15,250 nucleotides of DNA from Ochromonadaceae sp. CCMP2298 (GCA_026770595.1 MU634137.1:1-15250); one strand, 5' to 3'. Shown: positions 1-9,225, counted from the first letter of the stretch. Numbers and translations are program-made. The notes: generated by a model from the sequence alone, not told the origin.

Positions 1-13
1 CCACCCCCCCCAG

Positions 14-610
14 ATGAAAGTGCTCTCCGCCGCAGAGGCTGCCTGCCTCACCTGCCGCCTCGGCTCCCTCAACCTCTACAACCCCTGCAAGCCCGAGGGA
101 TCCTGGGAACTAGACCTGTCCCGCCGCGAGGAGAGGGTTTTAGCCAAAACGCTCTGCTGTCTGGCCACCAATGAACCGGGAGATAATTGGGTTTTTAATA
201 CCTTTCGCTGGATGCGCAGTATGGACTCTATGCCCGGCTGGGAGCTCACACAGCCCTGGCTTACGGAGGAAGGTATAACCCCCCCCCTAAACCCTCACCT
301 ACACCCCATTATACCCTCAACATGTACCCTCTGTACCACCTCAACCCCTACCCCAGGCATGCCTGCGAGGGGTCTGCTGAACATCACCTACTACTCTGGC
401 GAGGGTATGCGCAAGCGCGCCTGCAGACCCTACATTTCTTTCCGCAAAGCGTTGCTGAACTTGGTGCTGATTCGAGAGGAGGAGATAGTAGCGGAGGGGC
501 TGAGGTCCCAGCCGCCGGCCCCAGTGCAGGCCGGGGACAAGGCGTTTGCGAAACATCTAGTGCTGTGGGACACCTACCTGTGCCCGGAACCAACTCGCAA
601 AAACAGATGA
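14..610 (+). CDS. C-terminal exons of an unrecognised protein (5' part outside window)
   Basis: The window opens with a C-rich run ending in CAG at 11-13, which looks like a 3' splice site, so the coding sequence probably continues from an upstream exon. The ATG at 14 need not be the true start. Two exons are visible: 14-272 and 357-610, joined across an 84-nt intron. The junction completes a Gly codon and reads WLTEE-G-MPARGLLN. Stop TGA is at 608-610. The first exon carries a compact, conserved-looking block: NPCKPEGSWELDLSRREERV, then LCCLATNEPGDNWV with several Trp residues. The second exon has an ITYYSGEGMRKRACRP segment followed by a basic helix, FRKALLNLVLIREEE. No membrane segment or signal peptide is seen. 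It looks like a globular C-terminal domain of a larger protein. I do not recognise the family and assign no function. Coding status is supported by codon use and by the clean intron. Confidence 0.7.
   Translation: MKVLSAAEAACLTCRLGSLNLYNPCKPEGSWELDLSRREERVLAKTLCCLATNEPGDNWVFNTFRWMRSMDSMPGWELTQPWLTEEGITPPLNPHLHPIIPSTCTLCTTSTPTPGMPARGLLNITYYSGEGMRKRACRPYISFRKALLNLVLIREEEIVAEGLRSQPPAPVQAGDKAFAKHLVLWDTYLCPEPTRKNR
273..356 (+). other. Spliceosomal intron, 84 nt, C-rich
   Basis: The donor is AG|GTATAA at 273 and the acceptor is CTACCCCAG|GC ending at 356. The interior is strikingly C-rich, with branch-point-like CTAAAC and CTCAAC elements. Its length is a multiple of three and it has no in-frame stop, so the unspliced transcript is also open. 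The low-complexity peptide it would encode (many Pro/Thr/Cys) differs from both flanking exons, which favours true intron status. Confidence 0.75.
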
Positions 611-1431
611 AGGAGGGTATACAGGTTTGATGGGTATACAGGGATAACGAGATGGAGGGGTAAAGGAATTTAGATCTGTGTAACTTTGTAACCACAATCG
701 ATTTGATGTAAATCGGATACTTAGGAACTTACGGTCCCAACAAACGGGAAATTGTAAATTGGAGGCTTGGAAGCGGTGCAGTGGGGCAAAGGCAATATAT
801 TTTCACAGAATTGGCTTTATGCATTGTGTACAACCACACCATTATTAAAGTTTAGCACAAATTTACTTCACACTGACCAACAATCTAGAAAAAGTTATTA
901 GAATATGAATTAAAAGGAGACATGCGATATTAGCATATGATGACGACCTAGGCGATTAATGGGTTTTGGCAGGGTCGGGGCTCGTCTGTTGGGACTATGA
1001 TCGCACTCCAGTCTTTTTGAGACCGTACGCTCTTGCCGGCTGATGAACATGTCGTCGTTTTCACGCGAGCCCTAATGTAGAGGGGCGCCTTTAGTGAGAC
1101 AATAATTCGGTTTTGCGTCAAGAATATGACCATCGTATTCTTGACGAGCTCGATTCTGAGCGGTTTCAGACCGAATCCAGCCAGGTCCTTGTCCAGAGAT
1201 CCTGGAGATGTGTGAGCGTCGAGTGGAGTTGACCTGGAAGCCAGGGGATAAATCTTCCCCATCAGAACTTCGCTCTCAACCCTTTGCAGCAGTAGAGGGA
1301 GACACAGTTGCCAGTGCAGCCAGCAGCAGCGTGGGATGCAAGGCGCAGCTCATCGCACCAGCGGCAGATCGCCTCCTCTCTCGCTCCCCCCCACACCACT
1401 GCGAGAGTAGCTAGTCCTTTTATTCGGCAGG
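611..1431. other. Intergenic region / 3' UTR and upstream region, no gene seen
   Basis: This stretch separates the first gene from the giant ORF. The first 350 bases are AT-rich and presumably hold the 3' UTR of the upstream gene; ATTATTAAAG near 840 and TGTAA-type motifs near 706 and 752 are possible but unproven 3'-end signals. The second half is more balanced in composition and contains a strong hairpin at 1116-1146. The last bases before the giant ORF (CTAGTCCTTTTATTCGGCAG, ending at 1430) look like a 3' splice site, so an intron in the 5' UTR is possible. I found no tRNA, rRNA or convincing snRNA. Confidence 0.6.
1116..1146. repeat. Perfect 11-bp inverted repeat (hairpin, 9-nt loop)
   Basis: CGTCAAGAATA at 1116-1126 is the exact reverse complement of TATTCTTGACG at 1136-1146, separated by 9 nt. 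It lies about 290 bp upstream of the giant ORF. It could be an RNA hairpin, a palindromic protein-binding site, or part of an unspotted short RNA gene. No flanking Sm site or box elements could be assigned with confidence. Confidence 0.6.
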
Positions 1432-4400
1432 ATGAGCTACAAGGTATCGCGCCAAGGTGAGGAGCATGAAGACCTACCAGTACTGAGGATCCGCAGCCCG
1501 CCCCCGAAGAGTCAACTGCCAACCCCTGACCAGCACGGCCCAATGGACACCGAGTCGCGCTCCAGCCCCTGGCGGAGCACCGTGCGCGGCTCAAACGACC
1601 GCGAGATCCGAGTTGTTCTGCAGGGCCCGCCGAGCAGAGTGCCCTCGCCGTCGCGCCTGGAGATCCTGGAGGTGCGAGTGCCGAAGCCCCTGCGGCTCGC
1701 CAGAGTGGCGCAGGCGCAGGCGCAGAGGCTGGCACAGGGGTCTGTGGTATTCGACACTCAAAGCACAAGCGCGTTCAAAAGGCTGGCCCCTCTGTCGCCC
1801 CTGCCGGATAAGTCATTATCCTCTACCGAACTCTTTTCCCCACTTCGAGCCATCTCGGAAACGCCCGATAAGATGTCCCTGTCTCTGTCCATGAGCTCCC
1901 CGCAGCTGCAAACCCCCCCGCAGAGCGCCTCCAGGATCGACAGTTTCAGCCCCATGGCTCTGAGCTCTCCTGCGGGAAGGGCTGCCTCGACCTCCAAGGC
2001 CAGGAAGCGCTCTCTGTGGGCGGGCGGGTCCGCAGATATGCAGTCACGGGAGGTGCGCATGACCCGTCAGCTAGCAGCGGACGAGCTGTCTCACTCGGAC
2101 GAGGTGTCGAGAGCCATAGCTCTGCAGATGCAGGTGAGCAAGGCCAGGGTCATTTCGCGCATGCGAACCAAGAACGAGCTCTTCGAGCAGGAGCAGGACA
2201 CACAGGAGCACTCGGCGCACTTGTCCACCCTGGGGCGGCGGAAGAGGCGCACCGCCCGCGCGAGCGACTACGCCCTGGCGAATGAGTCGATGGACATACA
2301 CGTGGGGGATAGGGAGCTGGACAGGCACGCCCTGGAGGGGGCGGACCACGACCTGCTGGAGGCTGCGCGCAGACCCTATCTGCAGCGCACGCTCACCGCG
2401 AAGAGCCAGCGCGAAGAGGAGGAGGAGGACAGGCGGCGTACGCATGACAGGGCATACCTTGCGGAGCAGAAGGAGTACGAGGAGCAATCGCGGCTGCTCT
2501 CGATGAAGATGAAGATCGAAAACCTCAACGCCACCATGCTCAAGGACAAGCTCAAGAATCTGTCCGCATACATCAACAGCCACACCAGCCGCAAGCTGCT
2601 GGACAGCTGGCACCTGATTGAGGCCCGTTTCAAGACGTCTGCGCACAAGAAGAGCGTAGTTCAGATCGACGAGAGGGGCCTGCAGCAGACCGTGAAGATC
2701 CCTGCGATGCCTCTGAGCGCTGTGGCCTACATGCTGTGCAGCAGCAAGATAAAGGTGGGCCACGAGGAGCTGGAGAAGATATTCAATGTGGTGGAGGGCG
2801 TCACCCAGAGGCAGGTGCTGCAGGCGCGGAGGATCGCTGCGATGCAGGTGGTGCTGTCTGTAACGGATGACAGTCACAACGACCTGCACGACGTGTACCA
2901 GCAAGAGATGTACGACCTCATGCGCGCTGGGGAGCCGCTGATGAGTCTGCAGGACCTGGTGGAGGTAGCCTTCAGCGCGGAGGAGGAGGAGCGCACACAG
3001 CAGATGGAGTCGCTAGCAGAGACGCGGTCCTTTATACTGCAGGCGATGGTGGCGGACAAGAAGAGGAAGGCGGAGATGCGGGTCAAGGCGCAGACGTACA
3101 AGCGCCGCATGGTGGACGACTTCGAGGTAACCCTGACGCACCTGCAGTTCATGAAGGGGGTGGTGACCAGACCGCGGATCGCTGCGTTCGCCGAGATGGT
3201 GCAGAAAAGCCTGGAGTACATCACGCACCAGAACGAGGAGGCGCTGGCTAATGTGCCGCAGGAGCTGCTGCTCTGCCTGGGAATAGACGCCTTCCCAGTG
3301 AAGCTGCAGCACCTGCTGAAACTCAAGAATCAGCGGATGACGATCTCCCTGCAGCAGAGGCAGGGGAAGGTGCAGGCAGTGGATCATGCTGCCAACCCCT
3401 TCACAAAAGAGAACATCAAAAATCACACCGGCATGCCGCTGACGAAGATTATCTTTCCGAGTGAGAGGGGAAAGACTGCAGAGCAGATGCTGGCAAAGAA
3501 GCCCGACGTGGTCTCTAACCACTGGACAGACGCAGAGGCGAAGAGGGCTGCGGAGGAGGCAGCGGCGGCGGAGAGGGCATTAATGGCCAAAGATAGGCTG
3601 CGGTACCACCCCCGCATCATCCTGGGAGGGCCCCCCACCATCGTGCACACGCTGCGAGAGATGGCCTCCTACGGCCGCGGCCTGCGGGGCATGACCTACC
3701 AAGAGTGCGTGGGGCTGCTGCAGTGGCTGGCAGCCAGCAAGATCAACAATCTCTTCCGCTGCTACCGCAAGAGGTGGCGCTACTCCGCCGCCTGCCTCAT
3801 GCGCGCCGCCAAGCTGCTGCAGCTGCGCAGCCTCAATTTCCACGCCCTGCGAGTGCTCTGCGTGCACAACATAACAATCCGCAACTGCTGCTGGCGCAAG
3901 ATCGTCGCCTGGCGCTACTTCACGCGGCGGGCGCACGAGCGGCGGGAGGCCTTCCGCATAGCCTTCTGGCCCTTCCACACATGGCGCAAGGAAACTGCGC
4001 GCCAGGGCAAGGCGAAGGAGAAGACGAAGTTCTTGGTGCACCGAGTGATGCCCACGCTGCTGCTGCTGCGGGTCTACAGAGCCTGGAGGGTATACGCGCA
4101 GCACGAGGGGCGCCTCAACCGCACCGCGGACATGTATTTCGACTCCCTGCTCAGGGCGCGCGCGGTCGAGGCGGTGCGGTGGCTGCGCTTCTGGGGGCAC
4201 CGGGAGCGCTGGGTGCGCAAGGCCTGGAGGCGGCGGGGTCACACGTTGCGTAGTAACTACCAAGCGAAAAGCGTGGTTACGCCCTTCTACTGCTGGGCGC
4301 TGTTCACCAGGTACCGCGTGCAGCTGCGGCGCAGGCAGGCGACCAACTTCTCTGCAGTGAGGAGGCTGCTATTCGGTAAGAGGCCGGCCCTGCGGCGTGC

Positions 4401-7400
4401 CTCGAACGCCGAGCGGCGTCTGCTGCTGAAGGCCAAGGAGAAGAAGAAAAAGAAGGCACGGAAGTTGTCCAGGGTCGAGCTGAGGGACAAACTGAAGCAG
4501 CGAAAGCAGGACCGCCGCGTCTCGAAAACAATGGAGCGCAACTCGCTGGCTGAGGGGGAGAACGAGGACGAGGACGAGGACGAGGCCCCGACCAAGCGAT
4601 CCTCCGTATCCTCTAGTCACGGCTCCACGCACGCCTCGGGTCGCTCCTCTGTGGTCAAAAAACAGGAGTATATGCCAGAGGCGGACCTGCGCGAGCCAGT
4701 GGCGGAGCTCTTCCGGCCCTACTTCAAGTGGGGCATGGATGTGCGCGAGAACTACGACGTACAGGAGCAGGACTCTGAAGATGAGGATGAGGATGAAGAT
4801 GAAGACGAGGACCCGGCCCCATTCGAGTCCCAGATGCGCGGTCTGGCCAGCATGGAGCGCGCCATGACCACCCTGCTGCCCGAGGCGCACACGGTGCTGC
4901 CCATGTACCGCACTTTCCGACCAGACCTGCGCCGCCACATCGCACTGGTGCACCAGCTGTACGCCGCCGAGGACCAGCAGAACTGCATACGCGCCGCGCT
5001 GCTGTTCCACTTCTACGCCCAGCGCGCCTTCGCAAACCTGCGCCACAACGCCTCCATCGCGCGGAAGACGCGTCGGTTCCGCGAGGTCAAGGTGAGGCGT
5101 GTGAAGCAGATCGTGTGGGGGGAGATTCGGCGGTCCATGGACGCCCGACACCATCGTATGGACTCGCATCTCACGCCTGCCGGCAAGCTGCACCAGGAGG
5201 TGCGGGACCACCACGCGAACAAGGCCAACAGAACCCGCCAATTCGCCAAAGAGGTGAACGAGAACCTGGGCAGGGATTACGCAGACGATGTGGACGAGGA
5301 GAAGGAGCGTGCGCGGCGCATGAAGATACTGAATCTGATCGACCCGGATGACGAGGCGTACCAGGAGAAGGAGAAGCGGCGGCTGGAGGAGAAGCAGGCG
5401 GCATTGAAGCGCATGCGGGAGGAGCAGGAGAGGCGCTATAAGGCCCCCGACCTGCTGGAGTATGACCGAAAAGACCGTTACAAGGAGCAGCAGTCGGCAG
5501 AGAACATGCTCGCATTCGCGCAAGCCTGTCAGCTGTCAGCCCAGCAGGAGATCGCGGAGACAGACGGTATGTCGGAGTTGCTGCGAGTCAGGGCTAGAGA
5601 GGTGGCAGCCATGGTGGTGGAGGTGATTGACTCTGAGGATCAGGTGACCACCCAGGCGGAGGCCAGGCAGACCGAGTATATGCAGAACTTCAAGGTGCAC
5701 GCGGCGGACCGCATGATCACCGCCCTGCTGAAGATCCTGGGCGAGGTGCGGCTGCTGCAGATGAAGGAGGAGTCGAAGGTGTTCTTCCGCTGCCTGCGCA
5801 TCCCCATGTGGCTCTCCCGCACCAAGGCCATGTTCAATCGGAAGCGGATGATCAACTGGATCCGCCTCTGCCGCCGCCTCAACTCCATCGCCCGCAACGC
5901 GCCCTCCTACCACCGCAAGAGACTGGCCTGGGTGACCTTCAACCGCTGGCTCAAGTACATCGCAGTGGAGCGCCTCAACCCCACGCCCGGCTTGGTAGCT
6001 ATGGTGGACCGACGCGCGGTGCTGATTCCTGACTTCGAGCGGCGCCTGAGGGAGCAGGGGTTCGACAAGTCTGTGTACACGAACAACCAGCGCCTCAAGG
6101 CGAATCTGTACAGCTTCGGCATGGTCTTCAGTAGGTGGAAGATGCTGACCCAGGAAGACGCGCTGTTCCGACTCCTGAGCGAGCGAGCCGCCGCCCTGTT
6201 CCGCCTGCTGCTGCTGCAGAAGTGTTTCTACGCGTTGAGACTGGGCATCGACCAATCGGAGTACATGGCGATGATCCGCCTCGACCCCACCATATTCCCT
6301 ATCATCAGAGTGAGGGCGGACATCGACCAGGTCGTTAAGCGATTCACCACCGTTCGAAAGAAGTCACTGCCCACGGTGGTGACCCAGTACAACCGGAAGT
6401 ACTCCCACTACATCCGCAAGGACGGCAAGACCGCCCTGTCCTTCAAGAGCTTCTCCGAAGACTTCAGGCGCGAAACGGCCTCCCGCATCAGCACGGAGCA
6501 GCGCATGATCAGCGACTACTTCGAGCTGCGCGGCACCCTCATCTGCGACGATGTGGTGGCGCCCCCCCCGGGCGATCCCTCCATCCCCTCCATGATGCAG
6601 CGCGTCTCGGGCAACGACTTCTCAGACCCGCAGCACGCAGATGTGCGGGTAATCGACGGCCTCAACGTGGTGGGCGCGCCCCAGTCCAGGCCCGGTACAT
6701 CGGAGGGGCGGCCCACGGTGGTCCCGGGGGGCTACAAGCTCGCCAAAGTGAAGTTCGCCTTCCAGCAGGGGCATGGCGTGATCGGCTGGCAGCTGATGTG
6801 GTCTGCAGACGGGGCGCTGGACATCGAGTCCCCGCAGAGGGGCAGGTGGCATGCGGCGTCCCTGTCGGTGAGTGAGTTCTCCATCCCCAGGGACGACTTC
6901 ATACTGGCGCTGGAGTACCTCTACGACGGAGCAGTCATCGTAGGCGTGCGCCTAAGGACGCTCCTGATGGGTTACACGAACTGGATAGGGGGCAAGACGA
7001 CCTTCTCCACCCTCTCTGTGACCCTGGGCTGCGCGCAGGCCATCCCTCTGGACTACGAGCGAGAGAGGGACGCCAACACACACCCCGAGGAGAAGGCCGA
7101 CCCCGCCTTCCCACTGAGCTACGTGATCGGCCTCACGGGCTCTCTGAACAACGGCCGGGCCACCTGTCTGGGCATAGTGGTGCGCAAGATCCGCAGGCAG
7201 CACATCTTCTCCTACTGCTGGGTGGGCGACGCACTAGCCCGCAAGGAGGCGCTTGCTGTCAAGAAGCCTGGGGAGACCGGAGTGCGCAGTATAGACGCGC
7301 TGCTGGCGGAGCACAACAGGCGCCGCCCCTCCAGCGTGTCGTCGCTCAAGGTGTTGGCGGACAGCGCGTCTATAAAGGCCTTCCCGAAGTCTGCCTCGCG

Positions 7401-9225
7401 CTCGGCGTTCAGCCCCATGCATGTGATGCAGGAGGACGAGACTGTCGACTCTCCATCTACATCGCGACGAATGTCCCCCAGTGCGCCTAGCCTGGACGCC
7501 GAGGCGGGGCAGGAGCAGGTGCAGGAGCAGGGGCAGGAGCAGGTGCAGGAGCAGGGGGGGCAGGAGCAGAGACAGAGGGGACAGGTGCAGGAGCAGGGGG
7601 GGCAGGGGCAGGGGGGGCAGGGGCACTTGATGCAATCGATGCACTCGCAGATGAGCATGCCAGCGGTGGACCCCCCACCCGAAGAGGCGAAAGAGCCCCC
7701 GGCCCCGCCCGCGGCAGAGGCGAGGCCCTTGTCCTCCCCAGAGGTGCAGTTCTTCGACGTGCTGCGCATGCGTACCACCGAGCTGAGCCACGCCCGCTCC
7801 CGCTGCATGGAGTTCTCACACGGCCTCTGGACGAACAAGGACCTGCGTCTGGACCACAAGTACCGCCACCTGGTGCAGATACGAGTGGTGGCCTCCCTCA
7901 CCAAGTGGCTCTTCGCCGCTCTCAGCAAGCGCCTCATGCCCGTGAACGCCAACGAGCGCGCTGCTCTGAAGACGCTGCGCACAGTCAAGACGCTGCTGTC
8001 GAAGGCCGACCTGGTCAGGGCACATGCCGAGCGCATTTTCAAACACGCCTCTGACGTGGAGATGATTCCGCAGGCCTGGACAGGCAAGGCCCTGCTGAGC
8101 CCGGCGGAGAGGGCGGCCAAGGCGGGGCACTTCAAGCGCGTGAAGGCGATGCGCATGGAGGCCGGGCGCATCAAGGGGGACGAGAACCTGCTCCGCCTGC
8201 AGGCCGTTGTCGACTCAAAGGTGGCGCACAATCAGCTGCCCAAGCTCATTCTGACCCAGTACATCGTGCAGAACTATGCCCTCAAACTGGCAGCAGCTCG
8301 GCACAAGGAGTCCCTGCTGGAGCGCATGAGTCTGGAGGAGGTGAAGGCCGGATTGTTTGGGTCAAATCTGAGAGAAAAGCTTCTCTCCAAGGAGCAGATG
8401 CGCGCCATTCACGCCTCGCTGAAGTCACATGACATGCTTATGCGGGACGTGAACAGCCTGCAGAAACTGGCGGACTCGATTTTTGACGAGGGTGGGGTGG
8501 ACTCGACCTCGCGGCCGGTCGAGGCGGCCCCCCGCATACGCACATCCAGGCCCGCCCCGCACCCGCGCCAGGAGAGCCCCCCACGGGCCTCGGATGCCTT
8601 GCGCCTGAACCTGTCCAAGCGCATAGTGCGCCAGTCTCGCTCGCCGCTGCTGCTGACAGACCGGGACAGCGCCCCCTCCTCGCCAGCGTCCGGCCTGCGT
8701 CAGTTCAACCCAGACATGCCCCTGATGCCCCTGCACGCGCCCAGCCGCGACAAAACCCCCCTCATAGGGAGCCCCACCCTTGCTAGGGGCAGGGCAAACA
8801 CAGTCTCCATCGACAAGATAGTGCACATCCCATCGCCGGTGCTGTCGCGTTCAGACTCCTCGTCAGGTGCGGGGGGGGAGTTGCCCTCGCTGCAGTCGCA
8901 GGCCTTTCAGCGGCGCTCGGGCCAAAAATCCACCAGCAAGGCAAGCCAGCAGGAGCAGCGGTCGCAGGCGCACACGCAGCGCCTACATCAGCGGCTCCAT
9001 CTGCAGTTAGAGAAGCAGGGCCGGGCACAGATGGAGGCGCAGGAGGAGCTGCTCATATCCTCCCATAAGCTGTCCAACACAACCCCCGCTGAATGGCTCT
9101 CCTTCCCTGCAGATGCAGTAGATGCATTGGATGCAGTGGATGCAGTAGATGCTAAGGACTCAGAGGGGCGGCCCCAGCCCCGTCGGAGGGGCTCGGTGAC
9201 CTTTTCAGCCACAGTAGAGTTCTAG
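1432..9225 (+). CDS. Giant Sfi1-like repeat protein with a jacalin-like domain (2597 aa)
   Basis: A single open exon. The ATG has A at -3 and an in-frame TAG at 1408-1410, so no upstream start exists unless spliced. By residue: 1-300 is Ser/Pro/Arg-rich and probably disordered; about 308-380 is a Glu/Lys/Arg-rich coiled coil; about 760-975 holds repeated Trp/Phe helices (FWPFHTWRK, LRVYRAWRVYAQ, AVRWLRFWGHRER, FYCWALFTRYR) like Sfi1 centrin-binding repeats. Next come a Lys/Arg tract (995-1033), acidic tracts (1043-1054 and 1114-1129), a possible further repeat (1177-1235), a coiled coil (1287-1337) and another Trp cluster (1447-1607). Residues about 1773-1933 resemble a jacalin-type beta-prism: VGVRLRTLLMGYTNWIGGK, then VIGLTGSLNNG and LGIVVRK. 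The tail is disordered, with a Q/G/E repeat (2026-2065) and a DAV repeat (2561-2575). Sfi1 proteins bind centrin in filaments at spindle poles and basal bodies; a cytoskeletal scaffold role here is inferred. No transmembrane segment is seen. Confidence 0.85.
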   Translation: MSYKVSRQGEEHEDLPVLRIRSPPPKSQLPTPDQHGPMDTESRSSPWRSTVRGSNDREIRVVLQGPPSRVPSPSRLEILEVRVPKPLRLARVAQAQAQRLAQGSVVFDTQSTSAFKRLAPLSPLPDKSLSSTELFSPLRAISETPDKMSLSLSMSSPQLQTPPQSASRIDSFSPMALSSPAGRAASTSKARKRSLWAGGSADMQSREVRMTRQLAADELSHSDEVSRAIALQMQVSKARVISRMRTKNELFEQEQDTQEHSAHLSTLGRRKRRTARASDYALANESMDIHVGDRELDRHALEGADHDLLEAARRPYLQRTLTAKSQREEEEEDRRRTHDRAYLAEQKEYEEQSRLLSMKMKIENLNATMLKDKLKNLSAYINSHTSRKLLDSWHLIEARFKTSAHKKSVVQIDERGLQQTVKIPAMPLSAVAYMLCSSKIKVGHEELEKIFNVVEGVTQRQVLQARRIAAMQVVLSVTDDSHNDLHDVYQQEMYDLMRAGEPLMSLQDLVEVAFSAEEEERTQQMESLAETRSFILQAMVADKKRKAEMRVKAQTYKRRMVDDFEVTLTHLQFMKGVVTRPRIAAFAEMVQKSLEYITHQNEEALANVPQELLLCLGIDAFPVKLQHLLKLKNQRMTISLQQRQGKVQAVDHAANPFTKENIKNHTGMPLTKIIFPSERGKTAEQMLAKKPDVVSNHWTDAEAKRAAEEAAAAERALMAKDRLRYHPRIILGGPPTIVHTLREMASYGRGLRGMTYQECVGLLQWLAASKINNLFRCYRKRWRYSAACLMRAAKLLQLRSLNFHALRVLCVHNITIRNCCWRKIVAWRYFTRRAHERREAFRIAFWPFHTWRKETARQGKAKEKTKFLVHRVMPTLLLLRVYRAWRVYAQHEGRLNRTADMYFDSLLRARAVEAVRWLRFWGHRERWVRKAWRRRGHTLRSNYQAKSVVTPFYCWALFTRYRVQLRRRQATNFSAVRRLLFGKRPALRRASNAERRLLLKAKEKKKKKARKLSRVELRDKLKQRKQDRRVSKTMERNSLAEGENEDEDEDEAPTKRSSVSSSHGSTHASGRSSVVKKQEYMPEADLREPVAELFRPYFKWGMDVRENYDVQEQDSEDEDEDEDEDEDPAPFESQMRGLASMERAMTTLLPEAHTVLPMYRTFRPDLRRHIALVHQLYAAEDQQNCIRAALLFHFYAQRAFANLRHNASIARKTRRFREVKVRRVKQIVWGEIRRSMDARHHRMDSHLTPAGKLHQEVRDHHANKANRTRQFAKEVNENLGRDYADDVDEEKERARRMKILNLIDPDDEAYQEKEKRRLEEKQAALKRMREEQERRYKAPDLLEYDRKDRYKEQQSAENMLAFAQACQLSAQQEIAETDGMSELLRVRAREVAAMVVEVIDSEDQVTTQAEARQTEYMQNFKVHAADRMITALLKILGEVRLLQMKEESKVFFRCLRIPMWLSRTKAMFNRKRMINWIRLCRRLNSIARNAPSYHRKRLAWVTFNRWLKYIAVERLNPTPGLVAMVDRRAVLIPDFERRLREQGFDKSVYTNNQRLKANLYSFGMVFSRWKMLTQEDALFRLLSERAAALFRLLLLQKCFYALRLGIDQSEYMAMIRLDPTIFPIIRVRADIDQVVKRFTTVRKKSLPTVVTQYNRKYSHYIRKDGKTALSFKSFSEDFRRETASRISTEQRMISDYFELRGTLICDDVVAPPPGDPSIPSMMQRVSGNDFSDPQHADVRVIDGLNVVGAPQSRPGTSEGRPTVVPGGYKLAKVKFAFQQGHGVIGWQLMWSADGALDIESPQRGRWHAASLSVSEFSIPRDDFILALEYLYDGAVIVGVRLRTLLMGYTNWIGGKTTFSTLSVTLGCAQAIPLDYERERDANTHPEEKADPAFPLSYVIGLTGSLNNGRATCLGIVVRKIRRQHIFSYCWVGDALARKEALAVKKPGETGVRSIDALLAEHNRRRPSSVSSLKVLADSASIKAFPKSASRSAFSPMHVMQEDETVDSPSTSRRMSPSAPSLDAEAGQEQVQEQGQEQVQEQGGQEQRQRGQVQEQGGQGQGGQGHLMQSMHSQMSMPAVDPPPEEAKEPPAPPAAEARPLSSPEVQFFDVLRMRTTELSHARSRCMEFSHGLWTNKDLRLDHKYRHLVQIRVVASLTKWLFAALSKRLMPVNANERAALKTLRTVKTLLSKADLVRAHAERIFKHASDVEMIPQAWTGKALLSPAERAAKAGHFKRVKAMRMEAGRIKGDENLLRLQAVVDSKVAHNQLPKLILTQYIVQNYALKLAAARHKESLLERMSLEEVKAGLFGSNLREKLLSKEQMRAIHASLKSHDMLMRDVNSLQKLADSIFDEGGVDSTSRPVEAAPRIRTSRPAPHPRQESPPRASDALRLNLSKRIVRQSRSPLLLTDRDSAPSSPASGLRQFNPDMPLMPLHAPSRDKTPLIGSPTLARGRANTVSIDKIVHIPSPVLSRSDSSSGAGGELPSLQSQAFQRRSGQKSTSKASQQEQRSQAHTQRLHQRLHLQLEKQGRAQMEAQEELLISSHKLSNTTPAEWLSFPADAVDALDAVDAVDAKDSEGRPQPRRRGSVTFSATVEF
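7506..7626 (+). repeat. Q/G/E-coding minisatellite inside the giant ORF
   Basis: Two exact tandem copies of a 24-bp unit lie at 7506-7529 and 7530-7553, followed by degenerate GCAGG-type units to 7626. In frame they encode GQEQVQEQ twice and then a Gln/Gly-rich run. The tract sits in the disordered linker after the jacalin-like domain. The frame stays open because the variation is in multiples of three. Confidence 0.9.
9112..9156 (+). repeat. Five tandem 9-bp units encoding Asp-Ala-Val/Leu/Lys
   Basis: Units of the form GATGCAGTA run at 9112, 9121, 9130, 9139 and 9148 with one- or two-base variation, encoding DAV-DAL-DAV-DAV-DAK near the C terminus of the giant protein (residues 2561-2575). 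It is a second, independent coding microsatellite in the same gene, about 25 codons before the stop. Confidence 0.9.

Noticed and set aside
1020-1160. Possible small nuclear or C/D-box RNA (TGATGA near 1041, CTGA near 1154, hairpin at 1116-1146)
   Set aside because: The box spacing is too long, no closing terminal stem pairs, and no Sm-type site or conserved loop matched what I know of U4, U5 or U6.
948-1262. Minus-strand ORF of 104 codons starting with an ATG at 1262
   Set aside because: Third positions are clearly less GC-rich than in the real exons, the peptide has no recognisable motif, and the strong hairpin lies inside it. Its length is within chance for this composition, though a small gene cannot be fully excluded.
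2071-2904. Long minus-strand ORFs opposite the giant gene (also around 4369-5523, 5536-6255 and 7212-8231)
   Set aside because: They are antisense shadows of a GC-rich coding frame; their peptides are His/Leu/Val/Arg repeats without domain features.
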